A DNA stretch of 64,000 bases. It comes from Zoogloeaceae bacterium G21618-S1 (GTDB lineage Bacteria > Pseudomonadota > Gammaproteobacteria > Burkholderiales > Rhodocyclaceae). The notes under the pieces are model-generated. The model did not search any database. It was not told the origin of the DNA and saw only the letters and a program-made list of their open reading frames with translations. Of the stretch, positions 48,772-60,027 are shown in pieces (positions within the stretch are counted from its first letter, which is position 1; each line of letters begins with the position of its first letter). The position numbers and the translations under genes were made by a program. The stretch lies in NCBI GenBank assembly GCA_027214125.1, contig JAPWHF010000013.1:43324-107323 (forward strand), written 5' to 3'.

Positions 48772-50697
48772 TCAGGCGATGCGCTCGGCCACAAACCGGA
48801 CCGCTTCATCGACCGTCATGTCTGACGTCTCGACAAGCACTGCGTCCGGCAGTTTCTTCAAAGGTGCCACGCTGCGGGCCGCGTCTCGCGCGTCACGCTC
48901 GGAAAGCTCCTGAGAAAGACTATCAATGTTAGCAGGCAAACCCTTTTCCATCAACTGCTTATAGCGCCGTTGCGCCCGCGCCTCGACCGACGCCGTCAGA
49001 AAGAATTTGCTTGATGCGTCCGGAAAAATCACCGAGCCCATATCGCGCCCTTCCGCCACCAGACCCGGCGCCTGACGATAGGCGCGCTGGCGCTCCAGCA
49101 AGGCATCTCGCACTGCCGGAATCGCCGCCACTTTCGAGGCCATGGCTGCACATTCTTCGCTGCGGATGGCATCGGTCACATCGGCACCGGCGAGCAAGAT
49201 CTTTCCGCCCACGAACTCGGCTGGCAGGGCCTCGGCCAGCGTCGCGATCGCGGCCTCATCGGTGACGCCACCGCGAATCGCCGCCAACGCAACCAGGCGA
49301 TAGAGCGAACCGCTGTCGAGATAGTGGTAGCCCAGCGATTCAGCTACACGCGCGGCGACCGTGCCTTTGCCCGACGCCGAGGGGCCGTCAATGGCGATGA
49401 CGGGCACCGGCGTCGCAATGCTGCGATAGGCGTCGAAATAGCGGGGAAAGGTCTTGTTTACACAGGCCGGATCATTGATAGTGACGCCGGTGCCCACCAG
49501 GGTGACCAACGAGAAACACATCGCCATACGATGGTCGTCGTAGGTGTCGATGGCCGCATGGCGCAGCGTCTGCGACGGCGTGACACGCAGCGCATCGTCA
49601 AACTCCTCGACCTCGACACCGATCTTGCGCAGCTCGATCGCCATCGCGGCAATCCGGTCGGTCTCCTTGACCCGCCAGCTGGCGATATTGCGCAGATGGC
49701 ACGGGCCATCGCAGCATACCGCCATCACCGCTAGCGTCATCGCGGCATCGGGGATGTGATTGAGATCCATATCGAAGGCTTTGAGCCGGCCGCTGACGGG
49801 CGCGCTTGCCTCGATCCAGTGCTCGCCCATGGTGATCTGCACGCCAAGCTGTTCAAGCGCTTCGGCAAAACGCACATCTCCCTGAATGCTGTTGCGCCCC
49901 ACGCCCTCGACACGCACCGGCCCGCCACCCATTGCACCTGCGGCCAGAAAATACGAGGCAGACGAGGCATCGCCTTCCACATGGATATCACCCGGGCTGC
50001 GATAGCGCGCGCCTCCGGGCACGGTAAACCGCTGCCAGCCTTCGCGCTCGACCTCGACGCCGAAACGCGCCATCAGATTCAAGGTGATCTCGATGTAGGG
50101 CTTGGAGATCAGTTCGCCAATGACTTCAATATGAATTTCAACGCCGGTCAGCGGTGCGGCCATCAACAAGGCGGTCAGAAACTGACTGGAGACATCACCA
50201 CGCACCGACACGGTTCCACCGGCGCGAATCGCGCCTTTGCCGATCGTCAGCGGCGGGAAGCCCGGATTGCCGGCATAGGTCACCGCGGCGCCCAGTTGCG
50301 ACAAGGCGTCCACCAGATCACCGATCGGCCGCTCGTGCATGCGCGGCACGCCCGACAGGCGGTAGTCGCCCCCCGACAAGGCCAAGGCAGCGGTCAAGGG
50401 ACGAAACGCCGTCCCCGCATTGCCGAGAAACAGATCGGCGTCGGCCACCGGGAAGCGCCCAGCCACGCCTTCGACGACGAAGCAGTCGGCGCCCACATCG
50501 TGCTGCCACGGCACGCCCAGCGTGCGCAGCGCATCGAGCATGCGCTCGGTGTCGTCTGATCGCAGCAAATCGTGCACTCGGGTCTGCCCGTCGGCCAGCG
50601 CCGCGAGCAACAACACCCGATTGGAGATGCTTTTCGAGCCCGGCAGGCGAACCGTGCCCGCCGCCCGGATCATTGGGGCAAGATCAAGGGTTTCCAC
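48772..50697 (-). CDS. aroA-cmk: fused EPSP synthase / cytidylate kinase
   Basis: One uninterrupted 641-codon gene. Residues 1-425 are EPSP synthase ([62 protein letters not shown]), the sixth step to chorismate. Residues about 430-641 are cytidylate kinase ([14 protein letters not shown]-loop, [34 protein letters not shown]), phosphorylating CMP/dCMP. The linker is only a few residues (ATPVP). aroA and cmk are often neighbours before rpsA; here they are fused. GTG start. Confidence 0.95.
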   Translation of the reverse strand: METLDLAPMIRAAGTVRLPGSKSISNRVLLLAALADGQTRVHDLLRSDDTERMLDALRTLGVPWQHDVGADCFVVEGVAGRFPVADADLFLGNAGTAFRPLTAALALSGGDYRLSGVPRMHERPIGDLVDALSQLGAAVTYAGNPGFPPLTIGKGAIRAGGTVSVRGDVSSQFLTALLMAAPLTGVEIHIEVIGELISKPYIEITLNLMARFGVEVEREGWQRFTVPGGARYRSPGDIHVEGDASSASYFLAAGAMGGGPVRVEGVGRNSIQGDVRFAEALEQLGVQITMGEHWIEASAPVSGRLKAFDMDLNHIPDAAMTLAVMAVCCDGPCHLRNIASWRVKETDRIAAMAIELRKIGVEVEEFDDALRVTPSQTLRHAAIDTYDDHRMAMCFSLVTLVGTGVTINDPACVNKTFPRYFDAYRSIATPVPVIAIDGPSASGKGTVAARVAESLGYHYLDSGSLYRLVALAAIRGGVTDEAAIATLAEALPAEFVGGKILLAGADVTDAIRSEECAAMASKVAAIPAVRDALLERQRAYRQAPGLVAEGRDMGSVIFPDASSKFFLTASVEARAQRRYKQLMEKGLPANIDSLSQELSERDARDAARSVAPLKKLPDAVLVETSDMTVDEAVRFVAERIA

Positions 50698-50716
50698 GTT
50701 GCGACATCCGTATCAA

Positions 50717-51610
50717 TCAAGAAGGAAAGGTTTTCTCCGCCCAGCGGTTACGCGCTTCGCGCGCCTCGCCAAACAGGGTTTCGAGACTGGCGCCGTCGCC
50801 CGACATCAAGAGTGCGCGCAAATAGGCCAGCTCGCCGAGATATTGGTCCAGCTCGGCCGTGAGCGCATGGCGATTCGCCATGCAGATGTCTCGCCACATT
50901 TCAGGGTGACTGCCGGCAATGCGGGTGAAGTCACGAAAACCGCTGGCGGCAAAGCTGAAGAGCTGTTCGGCATTGGCACGACCGGCCAGATCGTGCACCA
51001 AACCAAAGGCAAGCAAATGCGGCAGATGGCTGACCGCGGCGAACACCCGGTCATGATCTTGCGGGCTCATCTCGCGCACCAAGGCGCCGCAGGCTTCCCA
51101 GACTGCGATCACCCGTGCCACCGCCGCCGGATCATTCTCTGGCAAAGGTGTGACGACGACATTGCGCCCACGGTAGAGCGTTGGAAACGCGGCATCGGCA
51201 CCGCTTTTCTCGGCGCCGGCAATCGGATGTGCCGGCACGACATGCGTTAAATGCCTGTCGAGATGGGCGTAAATCGCCTCAATCACATCGCGCTTGGTGC
51301 TGCCGGCATCCGTCACAATGGTACCGGGCGCCAGATGTGGCGCCATCGCCTCCATCACGGCATTCGCCTGACCGACAGGCATGGCAAGGAGCACGAAATC
51401 GGCGCCGTTCAGGGCCGTTGCCCAATCCAGCGCGACTTCATCAATCACACCAAGCGTCTTGGCGCGCTCCAGCGAGGCTTGCGTGCGCCCGACACCCACG
51501 ACATGCGCCACCATTCCGGCCGACTTCAAGGCCAGCGCAAACGAGCCGCCAATCAGGCCGGCGCCACACACCACCAGCCGTCGAATCGGCGCTCCCGGCA
51601 ATGCATCCAT
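50717..51610 (-). CDS. tyrA: prephenate dehydrogenase
   Basis: 297 residues with Rossmann motif RLVVCGAGLIGGSFALALK and the catalytic region THVVPAHPIAGAEKSG; it oxidises prephenate towards tyrosine (arogenate specificity cannot be excluded). The ATG at 51610 shares its A with the hisC stop (TGATG), so the genes are coupled; an upstream extension of the frame lies within hisC. Confidence 0.93.
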   Translation of the reverse strand: MDALPGAPIRRLVVCGAGLIGGSFALALKSAGMVAHVVGVGRTQASLERAKTLGVIDEVALDWATALNGADFVLLAMPVGQANAVMEAMAPHLAPGTIVTDAGSTKRDVIEAIYAHLDRHLTHVVPAHPIAGAEKSGADAAFPTLYRGRNVVVTPLPENDPAAVARVIAVWEACGALVREMSPQDHDRVFAAVSHLPHLLAFGLVHDLAGRANAEQLFSFAASGFRDFTRIAGSHPEMWRDICMANRHALTAELDQYLGELAYLRALLMSGDGASLETLFGEAREARNRWAEKTFPS

Positions 51611-52707
51611 CAGCTCAATGCCTGCTGCAGGGCCGAAATGAATCGGGCGTTCTCTTCGGGCAGGCCAATCGACACCCGCAACCATTGAGGCATGCCGTAG
51701 CTGGCAACAGGACGAACAATCACGCCTTGCGCCAAGAGCTTGCGGTTGATCGCGTCACCATCGCCCACTTTTACCGTCACAAAGTTGGCCCACGACGGAA
51801 TCCATTCAAGCGACATGGCCCGAAACGCGTCAGTCAATTGCGTCATGCCACGGCGGTTGAGAGCCGCACTCTTGGCCAGAAATTCTTCATCGCCCAGCGC
51901 GGCGGTCGCTGCCGCCAAGGCCAGGCTATTAACGTTAAATGGCTGACGAACCCGGTTGAGCAGATCGATCACGCTCGGATGCGCCAGGCCATACCCCACC
52001 CGCAGGCCGGCCAACCCGTAGGCCTTTGAAAAGGTGCGCGACACCAGCAAATTCGGGAAGCGCGCCAGCCAGCCGATGGCATCGTAGCGATCATCGTCCG
52101 ACAGGTATTCGGTATAGGCCTCGTCGAGCACCACGAGCACACGTTCCGGAATCTTCTCGAGGAAGGCCTCGATCCGCGCCCCCGGCAAGAAGGTGCCGGT
52201 CGGGTTATTGGGGTTGGCAATGAAGATCACACCGGTTTTGTCGGTCACGGCCGCCGCCATGGCGTCCAGATCATGGCCAAAATCCTTGGCCGGCACGGCG
52301 ACCGGCTTGCCGCCCACCGCCATCGTCGCCAACGGATAGACCGCGAACGCGTGCTCGGATAACACCGCCTCCGAACCCGGCGTCAGGAAAGTGCGCGCCA
52401 CAAGTTCAAGCACGTCATTCGAACCGTTGCCAAGCACGACGCCGTTCATCGCCACACCGGTACGCGCCGACAGCGCCGCCTTCAGCGCAAAGCCATTGCC
52501 GTCCGGATAGCGCGCCAGCTCGAGAACTGCCCGCGAGATCGCCTCTTTGGCCATCGGACCGATGCCGAGCGGGTTCTCGTTGGAGGCGAGTTTGACAATG
52601 CTGGCCTCGACCAAACCCATCTCGCGCGCCAGCTCGGAGATCGGTTTTCCCGGCTGATAGGGAGAAATAGCCCGAATGTAGTCCGGCGCCTGATCGGCGA
52701 TTGGCAT
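51610..52707 (-). CDS. hisC: histidinol-phosphate aminotransferase (HisC-type)
   Basis: A 365-residue fold-type I PLP aminotransferase with FSKAYGLAGLRVGYGLAHP (PLP Lys) and SNENPLGIGP. In the aromatic operon between pheA and tyrA, HisC2-type enzymes also transaminate aromatic amino-acid precursors, so the in vivo role may be phenylalanine/tyrosine synthesis. AGGAGA precedes the ATG. Confidence 0.92.
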   Translation of the reverse strand: MPIADQAPDYIRAISPYQPGKPISELAREMGLVEASIVKLASNENPLGIGPMAKEAISRAVLELARYPDGNGFALKAALSARTGVAMNGVVLGNGSNDVLELVARTFLTPGSEAVLSEHAFAVYPLATMAVGGKPVAVPAKDFGHDLDAMAAAVTDKTGVIFIANPNNPTGTFLPGARIEAFLEKIPERVLVVLDEAYTEYLSDDDRYDAIGWLARFPNLLVSRTFSKAYGLAGLRVGYGLAHPSVIDLLNRVRQPFNVNSLALAAATAALGDEEFLAKSAALNRRGMTQLTDAFRAMSLEWIPSWANFVTVKVGDGDAINRKLLAQGVIVRPVASYGMPQWLRVSIGLPEENARFISALQQALS

Positions 52708-52765
52708 GACGGCGTCTCCTGAATAGTGCGTTCTTATTTGTGTTTGCCCTGCTACGCCTCAGCGT

Positions 52766-53848
52766 TCAGAGCGCGGCGACCGGGTAAGACCCCAGCACCT
52801 TCACGAAGCTCGCATTGCGCTCCAGGTCGGCCAAAGCCGCGACAACCTTCGCTTCGCTCTGGTGGCCTTCAAAATCGATGTAATAGACATACTCCCACAG
52901 GCCAGAACGCGCCGGGCGCGACTGCAGCTTGCTCATGCTCACGCCATGCTCAGCCAGGGGCTGAAGCAGCCGGTGCATGGCACCAGCGCGGTTGGGCGTA
53001 GAGCACACCAGTGAGGTCTTGTCTTTACCCGAGGGACCGGCATCGTGCTGGCAGATCACCAGGAAACGTGTGGTGTTGTTCGGGTCGTCTTCAATATTGC
53101 CGGCCAGGATATTCAAGCCATACAGCTCAGCGGCCGCTTCGCCGGCAATGGCCACCGACTCCGGGTCTTCTGCCGCCAGGCGCGCGGCCTCGGCATTGCT
53201 GGCCACCGGCACACGCGGCAGCGAGGGCAGATTGCGATTGAGCCACTCCTGACACTGCGCCAGACTCTGTGCATGCGAGTAAACCCGTCGCGCAGCCCCC
53301 AAACCGTCAGATTTGGACATGAGGTGCTGGTGAATGCGCAGCTTGACCTCGCCACAGATCTTGAGCGGATTGAGCAGCAGCAGATCAAGGGTACGGCCGA
53401 TGGCGCCTTCGGTCGAGTTCTCGACCGGCACCACGCCGTAGTCGACACTGCCCGCCTCGACCGAACGGAATACGTCGTCGATGGCCAGCATCGGCATGAA
53501 GGTCGGCGCGCTGCCGAAATGCTTGCGCGAGGCACTTTCCGAGAACGTGCCTGCCGGCCCGAGATAAGCCACCTTGAGCGGCTGCTCGAGCGCCAGACAG
53601 GCCGACATCAATTCACGGAAAATCCGCTGAATCGCCGTCGACGGCAAGGGGCCCGGGTTTGCGTCAGCCAGCCGGCGCAGCACCTGGGCTTCGCGCTCCG
53701 GGCGATAGATATTGCCCTGCTTGATCTCGCCCACACGCTGGGCGAGCTTGCCGCGACGCGACATGCTGGCCAGCACGGCGTCGTCGATTGCATCGATTTC
53801 GTTGCGCAGTTTGAGCAGCTCCTGCTCTTCGCTCATCCCTTCAGCCAT
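52766..53848 (-). CDS. pheA: bifunctional chorismate mutase / prephenate dehydratase
   Basis: 360 residues: chorismate mutase (about 10-90, LRNEIDAIDDAVLASMSRRG), prephenate dehydratase (YLGPAGTFSE, VVPVENSTEGAIG, TRFLVI) and a C-terminal ACT domain (TPNRAGAMHRLLQPLAEHGV) for phenylalanine feedback. The ATG at 53848 overlaps the serC stop as TGATG; another ATG lies at 53836. Confidence 0.95.
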   Translation of the reverse strand: MAEGMSEEQELLKLRNEIDAIDDAVLASMSRRGKLAQRVGEIKQGNIYRPEREAQVLRRLADANPGPLPSTAIQRIFRELMSACLALEQPLKVAYLGPAGTFSESASRKHFGSAPTFMPMLAIDDVFRSVEAGSVDYGVVPVENSTEGAIGRTLDLLLLNPLKICGEVKLRIHQHLMSKSDGLGAARRVYSHAQSLAQCQEWLNRNLPSLPRVPVASNAEAARLAAEDPESVAIAGEAAAELYGLNILAGNIEDDPNNTTRFLVICQHDAGPSGKDKTSLVCSTPNRAGAMHRLLQPLAEHGVSMSKLQSRPARSGLWEYVYYIDFEGHQSEAKVVAALADLERNASFVKVLGSYPVAAL

Positions 53849-54945
53849 CACCCGTTCCGCCTTTCAAAGTCCCGCATGAACTCGATCAACGCTTCGACGC
53901 CGTCCAGCGGCATCGCGTTATAAATGGAGGCGCGCATGCCTCCGACTGATTTATGCCCTTTCAACTGCACCAGGCCAGCGGCGGAGCTTTGCTCGAGAAA
54001 CGCAGCATTGCGCGACTCATCGGCCAGGAAAAACGGGACGTTCATCCGCGAGCGATACCGCGGATCGATGCGGTTCTGATAGAACGCGCTTTGATCGATG
54101 AAACCGTAAAGCCGATCGGCCTTGTTCTTGTTGATCGCCTCAATGGCTTCAACGCCGCCCTGGGCACGCAACCACTGAAAGACGAGCCCGGCGATGTAGA
54201 TCGCGTAGGTCGGCGGCGTGTTGTACATGGAGTTATTGTCGGCCACGAGCTTGTAGTCGAAGGCCGACGGGCAATCTTTATGGGCCCGGCCGAGCAGGTC
54301 CTCGCGCACGATGACGATGGTCAGCCCCGCAGGTCCGATGTTTTTCTGCGCGCCGCCAAAAAGCACGCCGTAGCGCGACACGTCCACCTTGCGCGACAGG
54401 ATGTGCGAAGACACATCGGCCACCACCGGCACCTCGCCGCGGCCGATGGTGCGCAGATCGGGGTCAAAACCGAACTCGACACCATCGATGGTCTCGTTGG
54501 TGCACACAAACAGATAGGCGGGATCATCCGACAGGCGCCAGTTGCTCATCGCGGGCACGGTGTTGTATGCACCGTTTTCGGTCGCCGCCGCGATATTCAC
54601 ATCGCAGTAACGCCGCGCCTCTTTCTGCGATTTGGCCGACCAGGCGCCGGTCACCACATAGTCGGCACCCCGCTTGTCACCGAGCAAGTTCATCGGCACC
54701 AACGCGTTTTCGGCAATCGCCCCGCCCTGCATGAACAGGATGCGGTAATTCGATGGCACCGCCAGCAGCTCACGCAGATCGGCTTCGGCCTGGTCGTAAA
54801 TCGACTGGAAGGCCGGGCTGCGATGGCTCATTTCCATCACGCTCACGCCGGTGCCGTGCCAGTCGAGCATTTCCTCGGCCGCACGACGCAACACAGACTC
54901 GGGCAGCGCCGCAGGACCGGCGCTGAAATTGAACACGCGGGACAT
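53848..54945 (-). CDS. serC: phosphoserine aminotransferase
   Basis: 365 residues; PLP enzyme for serine and pyridoxine synthesis. Motifs: [15 protein letters not shown] at the start, PLP Lys in [14 protein letters not shown]-terminal [18 protein letters not shown]. The ATG at 54945 shares a base with the gyrA stop (TGATG), indicating coupling. Confidence 0.96.
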   Translation of the reverse strand: MSRVFNFSAGPAALPESVLRRAAEEMLDWHGTGVSVMEMSHRSPAFQSIYDQAEADLRELLAVPSNYRILFMQGGAIAENALVPMNLLGDKRGADYVVTGAWSAKSQKEARRYCDVNIAAATENGAYNTVPAMSNWRLSDDPAYLFVCTNETIDGVEFGFDPDLRTIGRGEVPVVADVSSHILSRKVDVSRYGVLFGGAQKNIGPAGLTIVIVREDLLGRAHKDCPSAFDYKLVADNNSMYNTPPTYAIYIAGLVFQWLRAQGGVEAIEAINKNKADRLYGFIDQSAFYQNRIDPRYRSRMNVPFFLADESRNAAFLEQSSAAGLVQLKGHKSVGGMRASIYNAMPLDGVEALIEFMRDFERRNG

Positions 54946-57617
54946 CACTCTGCTCCGTCTGCGCCGTCTTCCGATGGAGCCTCAGCGGCACCGTCCATCT
55001 CGGCAGGCGCATCAACCGCTGCGTCGCCCTCGACGCCCTCGGCCACATCCATGGCTTCATCAAAAAACGCGTCATCATCTTCGGTTTCAGCCACTGGTTC
55101 GATGCCCGCCAGATAGGTGCCGTCATCGAGCGAGATCAGCGTCACGCCCTGGGTCGAACGACCCATCTCGCGGATATGCTCGACCTTGGTGCGAATCAGC
55201 ACGCCGCCGGTGGAGATCAGCATGATCTCGTTCTCTGGTTTGACCAGTACGGCGCCCACCAGCTTGCCGTTGCGCTCGGACGACTGGATGGCGATCATGC
55301 CCTTGGTGCCGCGGCCATGGCGGGTGTATTCGCCAATCGGCGTGCGCTTGCCGTAGCCATTGACGGTGGCGGTCAGCACGGACCAGCTCTCGTCATCGGC
55401 CACCAGCATGCTGATTACCTGCTGACCCGATTCGAGCATCATGCCACGCACGCCGCGCGCCGTGCGGCCCATCGGGCGCACATCGGTCTCGGCGAAGCGC
55501 ACGGCCTTGCCGGCGTCGGAGAACAGCATCACGTCGCACTGGCCGTCGGTGATCGCCACGCCGATGAGGTAATCGTCTTCGTCCAGCCCGACCGCGATGA
55601 TGCCGGCCTTGCGCGGGTTGGAGAAATCAGACAGCGGGGTTTTCTTGACCGTGCCACGCGAGGTTGCCATGAAGACAAAGTGGTCCTCATCAAAGGCTTT
55701 GACCGGCAGCACGGCGGTGATCTTCTCGCCCTCAAACAGCGGGAACAGATTCACGATCGGCTTGCCGCGCGAGTTACGCGTGCCTTCGGGCACCTCGTAG
55801 ACTTTCAGCCAATAGGCACGACCACGGTTCGAGAAGCACATGATCGTATCGTGGGTATTGGCCACAAACAGACGGTCGATGAAATCATCGTCCTTCATGG
55901 CCGTAGCCTGCTTGCCGCGACCACCACGGCGCTGGGCACGGTAGTCGGCCAGACGCTGACGCTTGAAGTAACCGGTGTGCGACAAGGTCACCACCATGTC
56001 TTCCGGCGCGATCAAGTCTTCAATATTGATATCGGAGGTGTCCATGACCACCTCCGAGCGGCGGTCATCGCCGTACTGGTCGCGAACCGCCGCCAGTTCT
56101 TCAGCGATGATGCTGGTCACACGCTCGGGGCGCGCCAGGATATCGAGCAGGTCGGAGATGGTTTCCATCACCTCGCGGTACTCCGACAGAATCTTGTCCT
56201 GCTCCAGACCGGTGAGCCGCTGCAAGCGCAGTTCGAGGATGGCTTGCGCTTGCGCATCGGACATGCGGTAGCCGTTGTCCTGTAAGCCAAACTCGCTCGG
56301 CAGGCCAGCCGGGCGGAAGCTGTCGCGATCGGCCACGGCACGCGCCAGCATCTCCTCGACCAGCGGCGAACGCCAGAGGCGGCCCATCAGGCTCTGCTTG
56401 GCTTCGGCCGGCGTCGGCGCCGCCTTGATCAGCGCGATCACCTCATCCACGTTCGACAAGGCAACGGCCAGACCTTCAAGCACATGGCCACGTTCGCGCG
56501 CTTTTCGCAGCTCATAAATGGTGCGGCGCGTCACCACTTCGCGACGGTGCTGCAAGAAACAATCGAGCAGCTCGTGCAGGTTCAGCACCTTCGGGCGGCC
56601 ATCGACCAGCGCCACCATGTTCATGCCGAAGGTGTCCTGCAGCTGCGTTTGCTTGAACAGGTTGTTGAGCACCACCTCGGGCACTTCGCCGCGCTTGAGC
56701 TCGATCACCACGCGCATGCCGGACTTGTCCGACTCGTCGCGGATCTCGGAGATGCCCTCGATTTTCTTCTCGTTGACCAGCTCGGCGATACGCTCGAGCA
56801 CCGAGCGCTTGTTCACCTGGTAGGGCATTTCATCGACGATGATCGCCTGACGATTGCCACGCTCCAGATCTTCAAAGTGCGTCCGCGCGCGCATCACCAC
56901 CCGGCCACGACCGGTACGGTAACCGTCATGCACGCCGGAAAGACCGTAAATCAGGGCGGCCGTCGGAAAGTCCGGCGCCTTGACGATCTTGATCAGCGCT
57001 TCGATGTCGGTGTCCGGCTCGTTGAGCAACAACAAGCAGGCATCGATCACTTCACGCAGGTTATGCGGCGGAATATTGGTCGCCATTCCCACAGCAATAC
57101 CCGACGAACCATTGATCAGCAGGTTCGGGATTCGCGCCGGAAGCACGGCCGGCTCGCGTTCCTTGCCGTCATAGTTCGGGACGAAGTTGACCGTTTCTTT
57201 GTCGATGTCCGACAGCAGCTCGCTGGCCACGCGCGCCTGGCGGCACTCGGTGTAACGCATGGCCGCCGCGTTATCGCCGTCAATGGAGCCGAAGTTGCCC
57301 TGACCATCAACCAGCATGTAACGCAGCGAAAAATTCTGCGCCATGCGCACCAGCGTGTCGTAAATGGCCGAGTCGCCATGCGGGTGATACTTACCCATCA
57401 CCTCACCGACCACCCGCGCACACTTCACGTAGGGTCGGTTCCACGCATTGTTGGACTCATGCATGGCGAACAGCACGCGCCGATGCACCGGCTTGAGACC
57501 GTCCCTTGCGTCCGGCAGCGCACGCCCCACGATCACGCTCATCGCGTAATCGAGATAGGCATGACGCATCTCTTCCTCAAGGCTGATCGGAAGGGTCTCT
57601 TTTGCGAATTGATCCAT
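54945..57617 (-). CDS. gyrA: DNA gyrase subunit A
   Basis: 890 residues. The catalytic Tyr122 is in RYTECRQAR. The quinolone region reads [17 protein letters not shown], with Ser83 and Asp87 as in sensitive E. coli. The C-terminal beta-pinwheel has the GyrA box QRRGGRGK. The tail (about 50 residues) is strongly acidic. The ATG at 57617 ([14 protein letters not shown]) is chosen over a TTG eleven codons upstream. It leads the serC-pheA-hisC-tyrA-aroA/cmk operon. Confidence 0.97.
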   Translation of the reverse strand: MDQFAKETLPISLEEEMRHAYLDYAMSVIVGRALPDARDGLKPVHRRVLFAMHESNNAWNRPYVKCARVVGEVMGKYHPHGDSAIYDTLVRMAQNFSLRYMLVDGQGNFGSIDGDNAAAMRYTECRQARVASELLSDIDKETVNFVPNYDGKEREPAVLPARIPNLLINGSSGIAVGMATNIPPHNLREVIDACLLLLNEPDTDIEALIKIVKAPDFPTAALIYGLSGVHDGYRTGRGRVVMRARTHFEDLERGNRQAIIVDEMPYQVNKRSVLERIAELVNEKKIEGISEIRDESDKSGMRVVIELKRGEVPEVVLNNLFKQTQLQDTFGMNMVALVDGRPKVLNLHELLDCFLQHRREVVTRRTIYELRKARERGHVLEGLAVALSNVDEVIALIKAAPTPAEAKQSLMGRLWRSPLVEEMLARAVADRDSFRPAGLPSEFGLQDNGYRMSDAQAQAILELRLQRLTGLEQDKILSEYREVMETISDLLDILARPERVTSIIAEELAAVRDQYGDDRRSEVVMDTSDINIEDLIAPEDMVVTLSHTGYFKRQRLADYRAQRRGGRGKQATAMKDDDFIDRLFVANTHDTIMCFSNRGRAYWLKVYEVPEGTRNSRGKPIVNLFPLFEGEKITAVLPVKAFDEDHFVFMATSRGTVKKTPLSDFSNPRKAGIIAVGLDEDDYLIGVAITDGQCDVMLFSDAGKAVRFAETDVRPMGRTARGVRGMMLESGQQVISMLVADDESWSVLTATVNGYGKRTPIGEYTRHGRGTKGMIAIQSSERNGKLVGAVLVKPENEIMLISTGGVLIRTKVEHIREMGRSTQGVTLISLDDGTYLAGIEPVAETEDDDAFFDEAMDVAEGVEGDAAVDAPAEMDGAAEAPSEDGADGAE

Positions 57618-57831
57618 GGCTGTCAGCGTGCCTGAAAAGGCGGCATTCAAAAGAGAGAAATATTACCACGTCGCGCCCCACCTTCTCCCCCTCTGGCATC
57701 TAGGCCGCACTCCCTCAAAGCACCAACCCGCAACACAACTGCACCCCGCCGCACCACCGCCGACTTGATCTTTATCGAGTGCCGGGCTTGAATGCCACCT
57801 CCATCCACCAATCCCTGAGCGAACAGACGCC

Positions 57832-59157
57832 ATGAGCGAACAGGTCGACCTGCTGATCAGCGCCCGCTGGGTTATCCCCGTCGATGCCAGCGACGCAACG
57901 CTGGAGCATCACAGCGTGGCGGTACGCAACGGCCGCATCGTCGCCGTCCTGCCAAGCAATATTGCGCGGGACCGCTACCACGCCACCACCGAAACCCGTC
58001 TGCCCGACCACGTGCTCATCCCCGGACTGATCAACCTGCACACCCACGCCGCCATGACTCTCATGCGCGGCATTGCCGACGACCTGCCGCTGATGACCTG
58101 GCTGCAAACGGCGATCTGGCCCACCGAGGCCAAACATGTCAGCCCGGCCTTCGTACGTGACGGCACCCTGCTTGCTGCCGCGGAGATGCTCCGCGGCGGC
58201 ATCACCACCTGCAATGAAATGTATTTCTACCCGGACGCCGCGGCCGCGGCCTTCGACGCACTGGGCATGCGCTGCGTCATCGGCATCACCACCATCGACT
58301 TCCCGACCTCCTATGCTGCCAGCGCCGACGAATACCTCAGCAAAGGGCTCGCCGCGCGCGACGCCTGGCGAGGCAATCCGCTCGTTCGATTCGCCCTGGC
58401 GCCGCACGCGCCCTACACCGTCTCCGATGCCACGTTTTCTCGCATCGTCAGCCTATCCAACGAACTGGACCTCCCGATTCACATTCATATCCACGAAACG
58501 GCGCAGGAAATAGAAGACAGCCTCAAACAATACGGCCAGCGCCCGCTCGAACGCCTGGCCCGGCTAGGCGTGGTCGAAAGCCAACTCATCGGCGTCCATG
58601 CCGTGCACCTGACACCAGGCGAAATCGAGACCCTCGCGCGACACGGCTGCGCCCTCGCCCACTGCCCCACCTCCAACATGAAGCTCGCCTCCGGCATTGC
58701 ACCGGTAGCCGACTCACTCGCCCACGGCATTCCCGTCGGCCTCGGCACCGACGGCGCCGCCAGCAACAACCGGCTGGATATCTTCCAGGAAATGCGCATG
58801 GCCGCGCTGCTCGCCAAAGTCAGCACGCTCGACGCCGCCGCCATCCCCGCAAAAACCGCTCTGCGCATGGCCACACTGCATGGAGCAAAGGCCCTGGGGC
58901 AGGAAAACGACATCGGGAGTATCGAAATCGGCAAGTGGGCCGACCTCTGCGCCGTCGATCTGTCACCATTTGAAACACAACCCTGCTTCGACCCAGTCTC
59001 GCATCTTGTATATTGCGCAGGCCGAGAACATGTGTCGGACGTCTGGGTTGCCGGACTGGCGCGTGTTTCCAATAAACAAGTGTTGCAAAAAGCAGACAAT
59101 GAATTGCTTGGCGTTGCACGCGTATGGCAGAATAAGGTCGGTAGTCGTTTCGACTAG
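57832..59157 (+). CDS. mtaD: TRZ/ATZ-family deaminase (MTA/SAH deaminase type)
   Basis: A 441-residue amidohydrolase with the metal ligands in order: NLHTHAAMTLMRG, HIHIHETAQE, GVHAVHLTPGEI and GLGTDGAASNNRLDIF. This is the 5-methylthioadenosine/S-adenosylhomocysteine deaminase group, regularly encoded upstream of ubiG in betaproteobacteria. It is divergent from gyrA. The exact substrate is inferred from family and position. Confidence 0.88.
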   Translation: MSEQVDLLISARWVIPVDASDATLEHHSVAVRNGRIVAVLPSNIARDRYHATTETRLPDHVLIPGLINLHTHAAMTLMRGIADDLPLMTWLQTAIWPTEAKHVSPAFVRDGTLLAAAEMLRGGITTCNEMYFYPDAAAAAFDALGMRCVIGITTIDFPTSYAASADEYLSKGLAARDAWRGNPLVRFALAPHAPYTVSDATFSRIVSLSNELDLPIHIHIHETAQEIEDSLKQYGQRPLERLARLGVVESQLIGVHAVHLTPGEIETLARHGCALAHCPTSNMKLASGIAPVADSLAHGIPVGLGTDGAASNNRLDIFQEMRMAALLAKVSTLDAAAIPAKTALRMATLHGAKALGQENDIGSIEIGKWADLCAVDLSPFETQPCFDPVSHLVYCAGREHVSDVWVAGLARVSNKQVLQKADNELLGVARVWQNKVGSRFD

Positions 59158-59216
59158 TACCGCGACAAAGACCGTGGAACTTTCACCGCTCAACCTTGCC
59201 CTGTGACGAGGAACAT

Positions 59217-59933
59217 ATGATCAAACAAATGAAAAAGCATCTCATCATGGCGGCCGCTGCTGCCGCACTTAGTGTCTCCGCATCGGCAGTCATGGCCGAT
59301 AACCACGGCGACATCACAGTGACTGGCCAAGGTGACATCCCCTACGTGATCGACGGTCGCAACGTCGTTGCTCGCAGTGGCACCAACCTGTGCTGGCGCA
59401 CCGGTTACTGGAGCCCGGCTGCCGCTTCAAGCGTTCTGGCTGGCGAGTTCCCGGTTGGCTGCGGGTGTGATGGCGACATCGTCCCGAAAGACAAGTGCGT
59501 CGCTCCGATGGCCGCCGCTGCCAAGCCGATGGCCGCTCCCGCACCGGCACCGAAGCCCACCGCAAACAAGGTCAAACTGGCCGCTGATGCGCTGTTCGAC
59601 TTCGACAAGGCTGTCCTGAAAGCAGAAGGCAAAGGCAAGCTGGACAAGCTGGCTGCTGAAGCTGGTTCGCTGAAGCTGGAAGTGATCCTGGCTGTCGGTC
59701 ACACCGACCGTCTGGGTTCCGCTTCTTACAACCAGAAGCTGTCCGAGAAGCGTGCTGCTGCTGTCAAGCAGTACCTGGTCAGCAAAGGCGTTGAAGCCAA
59801 CCGTGTCTACACCGAAGGCAAGGGCGAAGCCCAGCCCGTGACCACCAACTGCAACCAGAAGAGCCGCAAGGCCCTGATCGACTGCCTGCAGCCGGATCGT
59901 CGCGTTGAAATCGAAGTCATCGGCTCCAAGTAA
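59217..59933 (+). CDS. ompA: OmpA-family outer membrane protein
   Basis: 238 residues with a signal peptide (about 27 residues, ending SAVMA), a short Cys-containing N-terminal region without an obvious beta-barrel (GTNLCWRTGYWSP), a Pro/Ala-rich hinge (about 100-118) and a C-terminal OmpA peptidoglycan-binding domain (LFDFDKAVLKAEGKGKL, VGHTDRLGSASYNQKLSEKRA, PDRRVEIEV). GAGGA precedes the ATG. Its codons are more uniform than its neighbours (AAG, CTG, CGT), as in a highly expressed gene. Confidence 0.92.
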   Translation: MIKQMKKHLIMAAAAAALSVSASAVMADNHGDITVTGQGDIPYVIDGRNVVARSGTNLCWRTGYWSPAAASSVLAGEFPVGCGCDGDIVPKDKCVAPMAAAAKPMAAPAPAPKPTANKVKLAADALFDFDKAVLKAEGKGKLDKLAAEAGSLKLEVILAVGHTDRLGSASYNQKLSEKRAAAVKQYLVSKGVEANRVYTEGKGEAQPVTTNCNQKSRKALIDCLQPDRRVEIEVIGSK

Positions 59934-59951
59934 TTCAGCCCGCTTCGACTG

Positions 59952-59979
59952 AAAAAGCCCCGCACACGCGGGGCTTTTT
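59952..59979 (+). terminator. intrinsic terminator after ompA
   Basis: GCCCCGC-ACAC-GCGGGGC with flanking A-run and TTTTT, 18 bases after the ompA stop. Confidence 0.9.
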
Positions 59980-60027
59980 CTTTTCATGCTATCGTTTCGC
60001 CACCCTATATTTCGCAAGCCTTTCGCC

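Noticed and set aside
57651..57831. A riboswitch upstream of mtaD (for example the SAH type).
   Set aside because: The region shows no conserved SAH-riboswitch core and no convincing paired elements.
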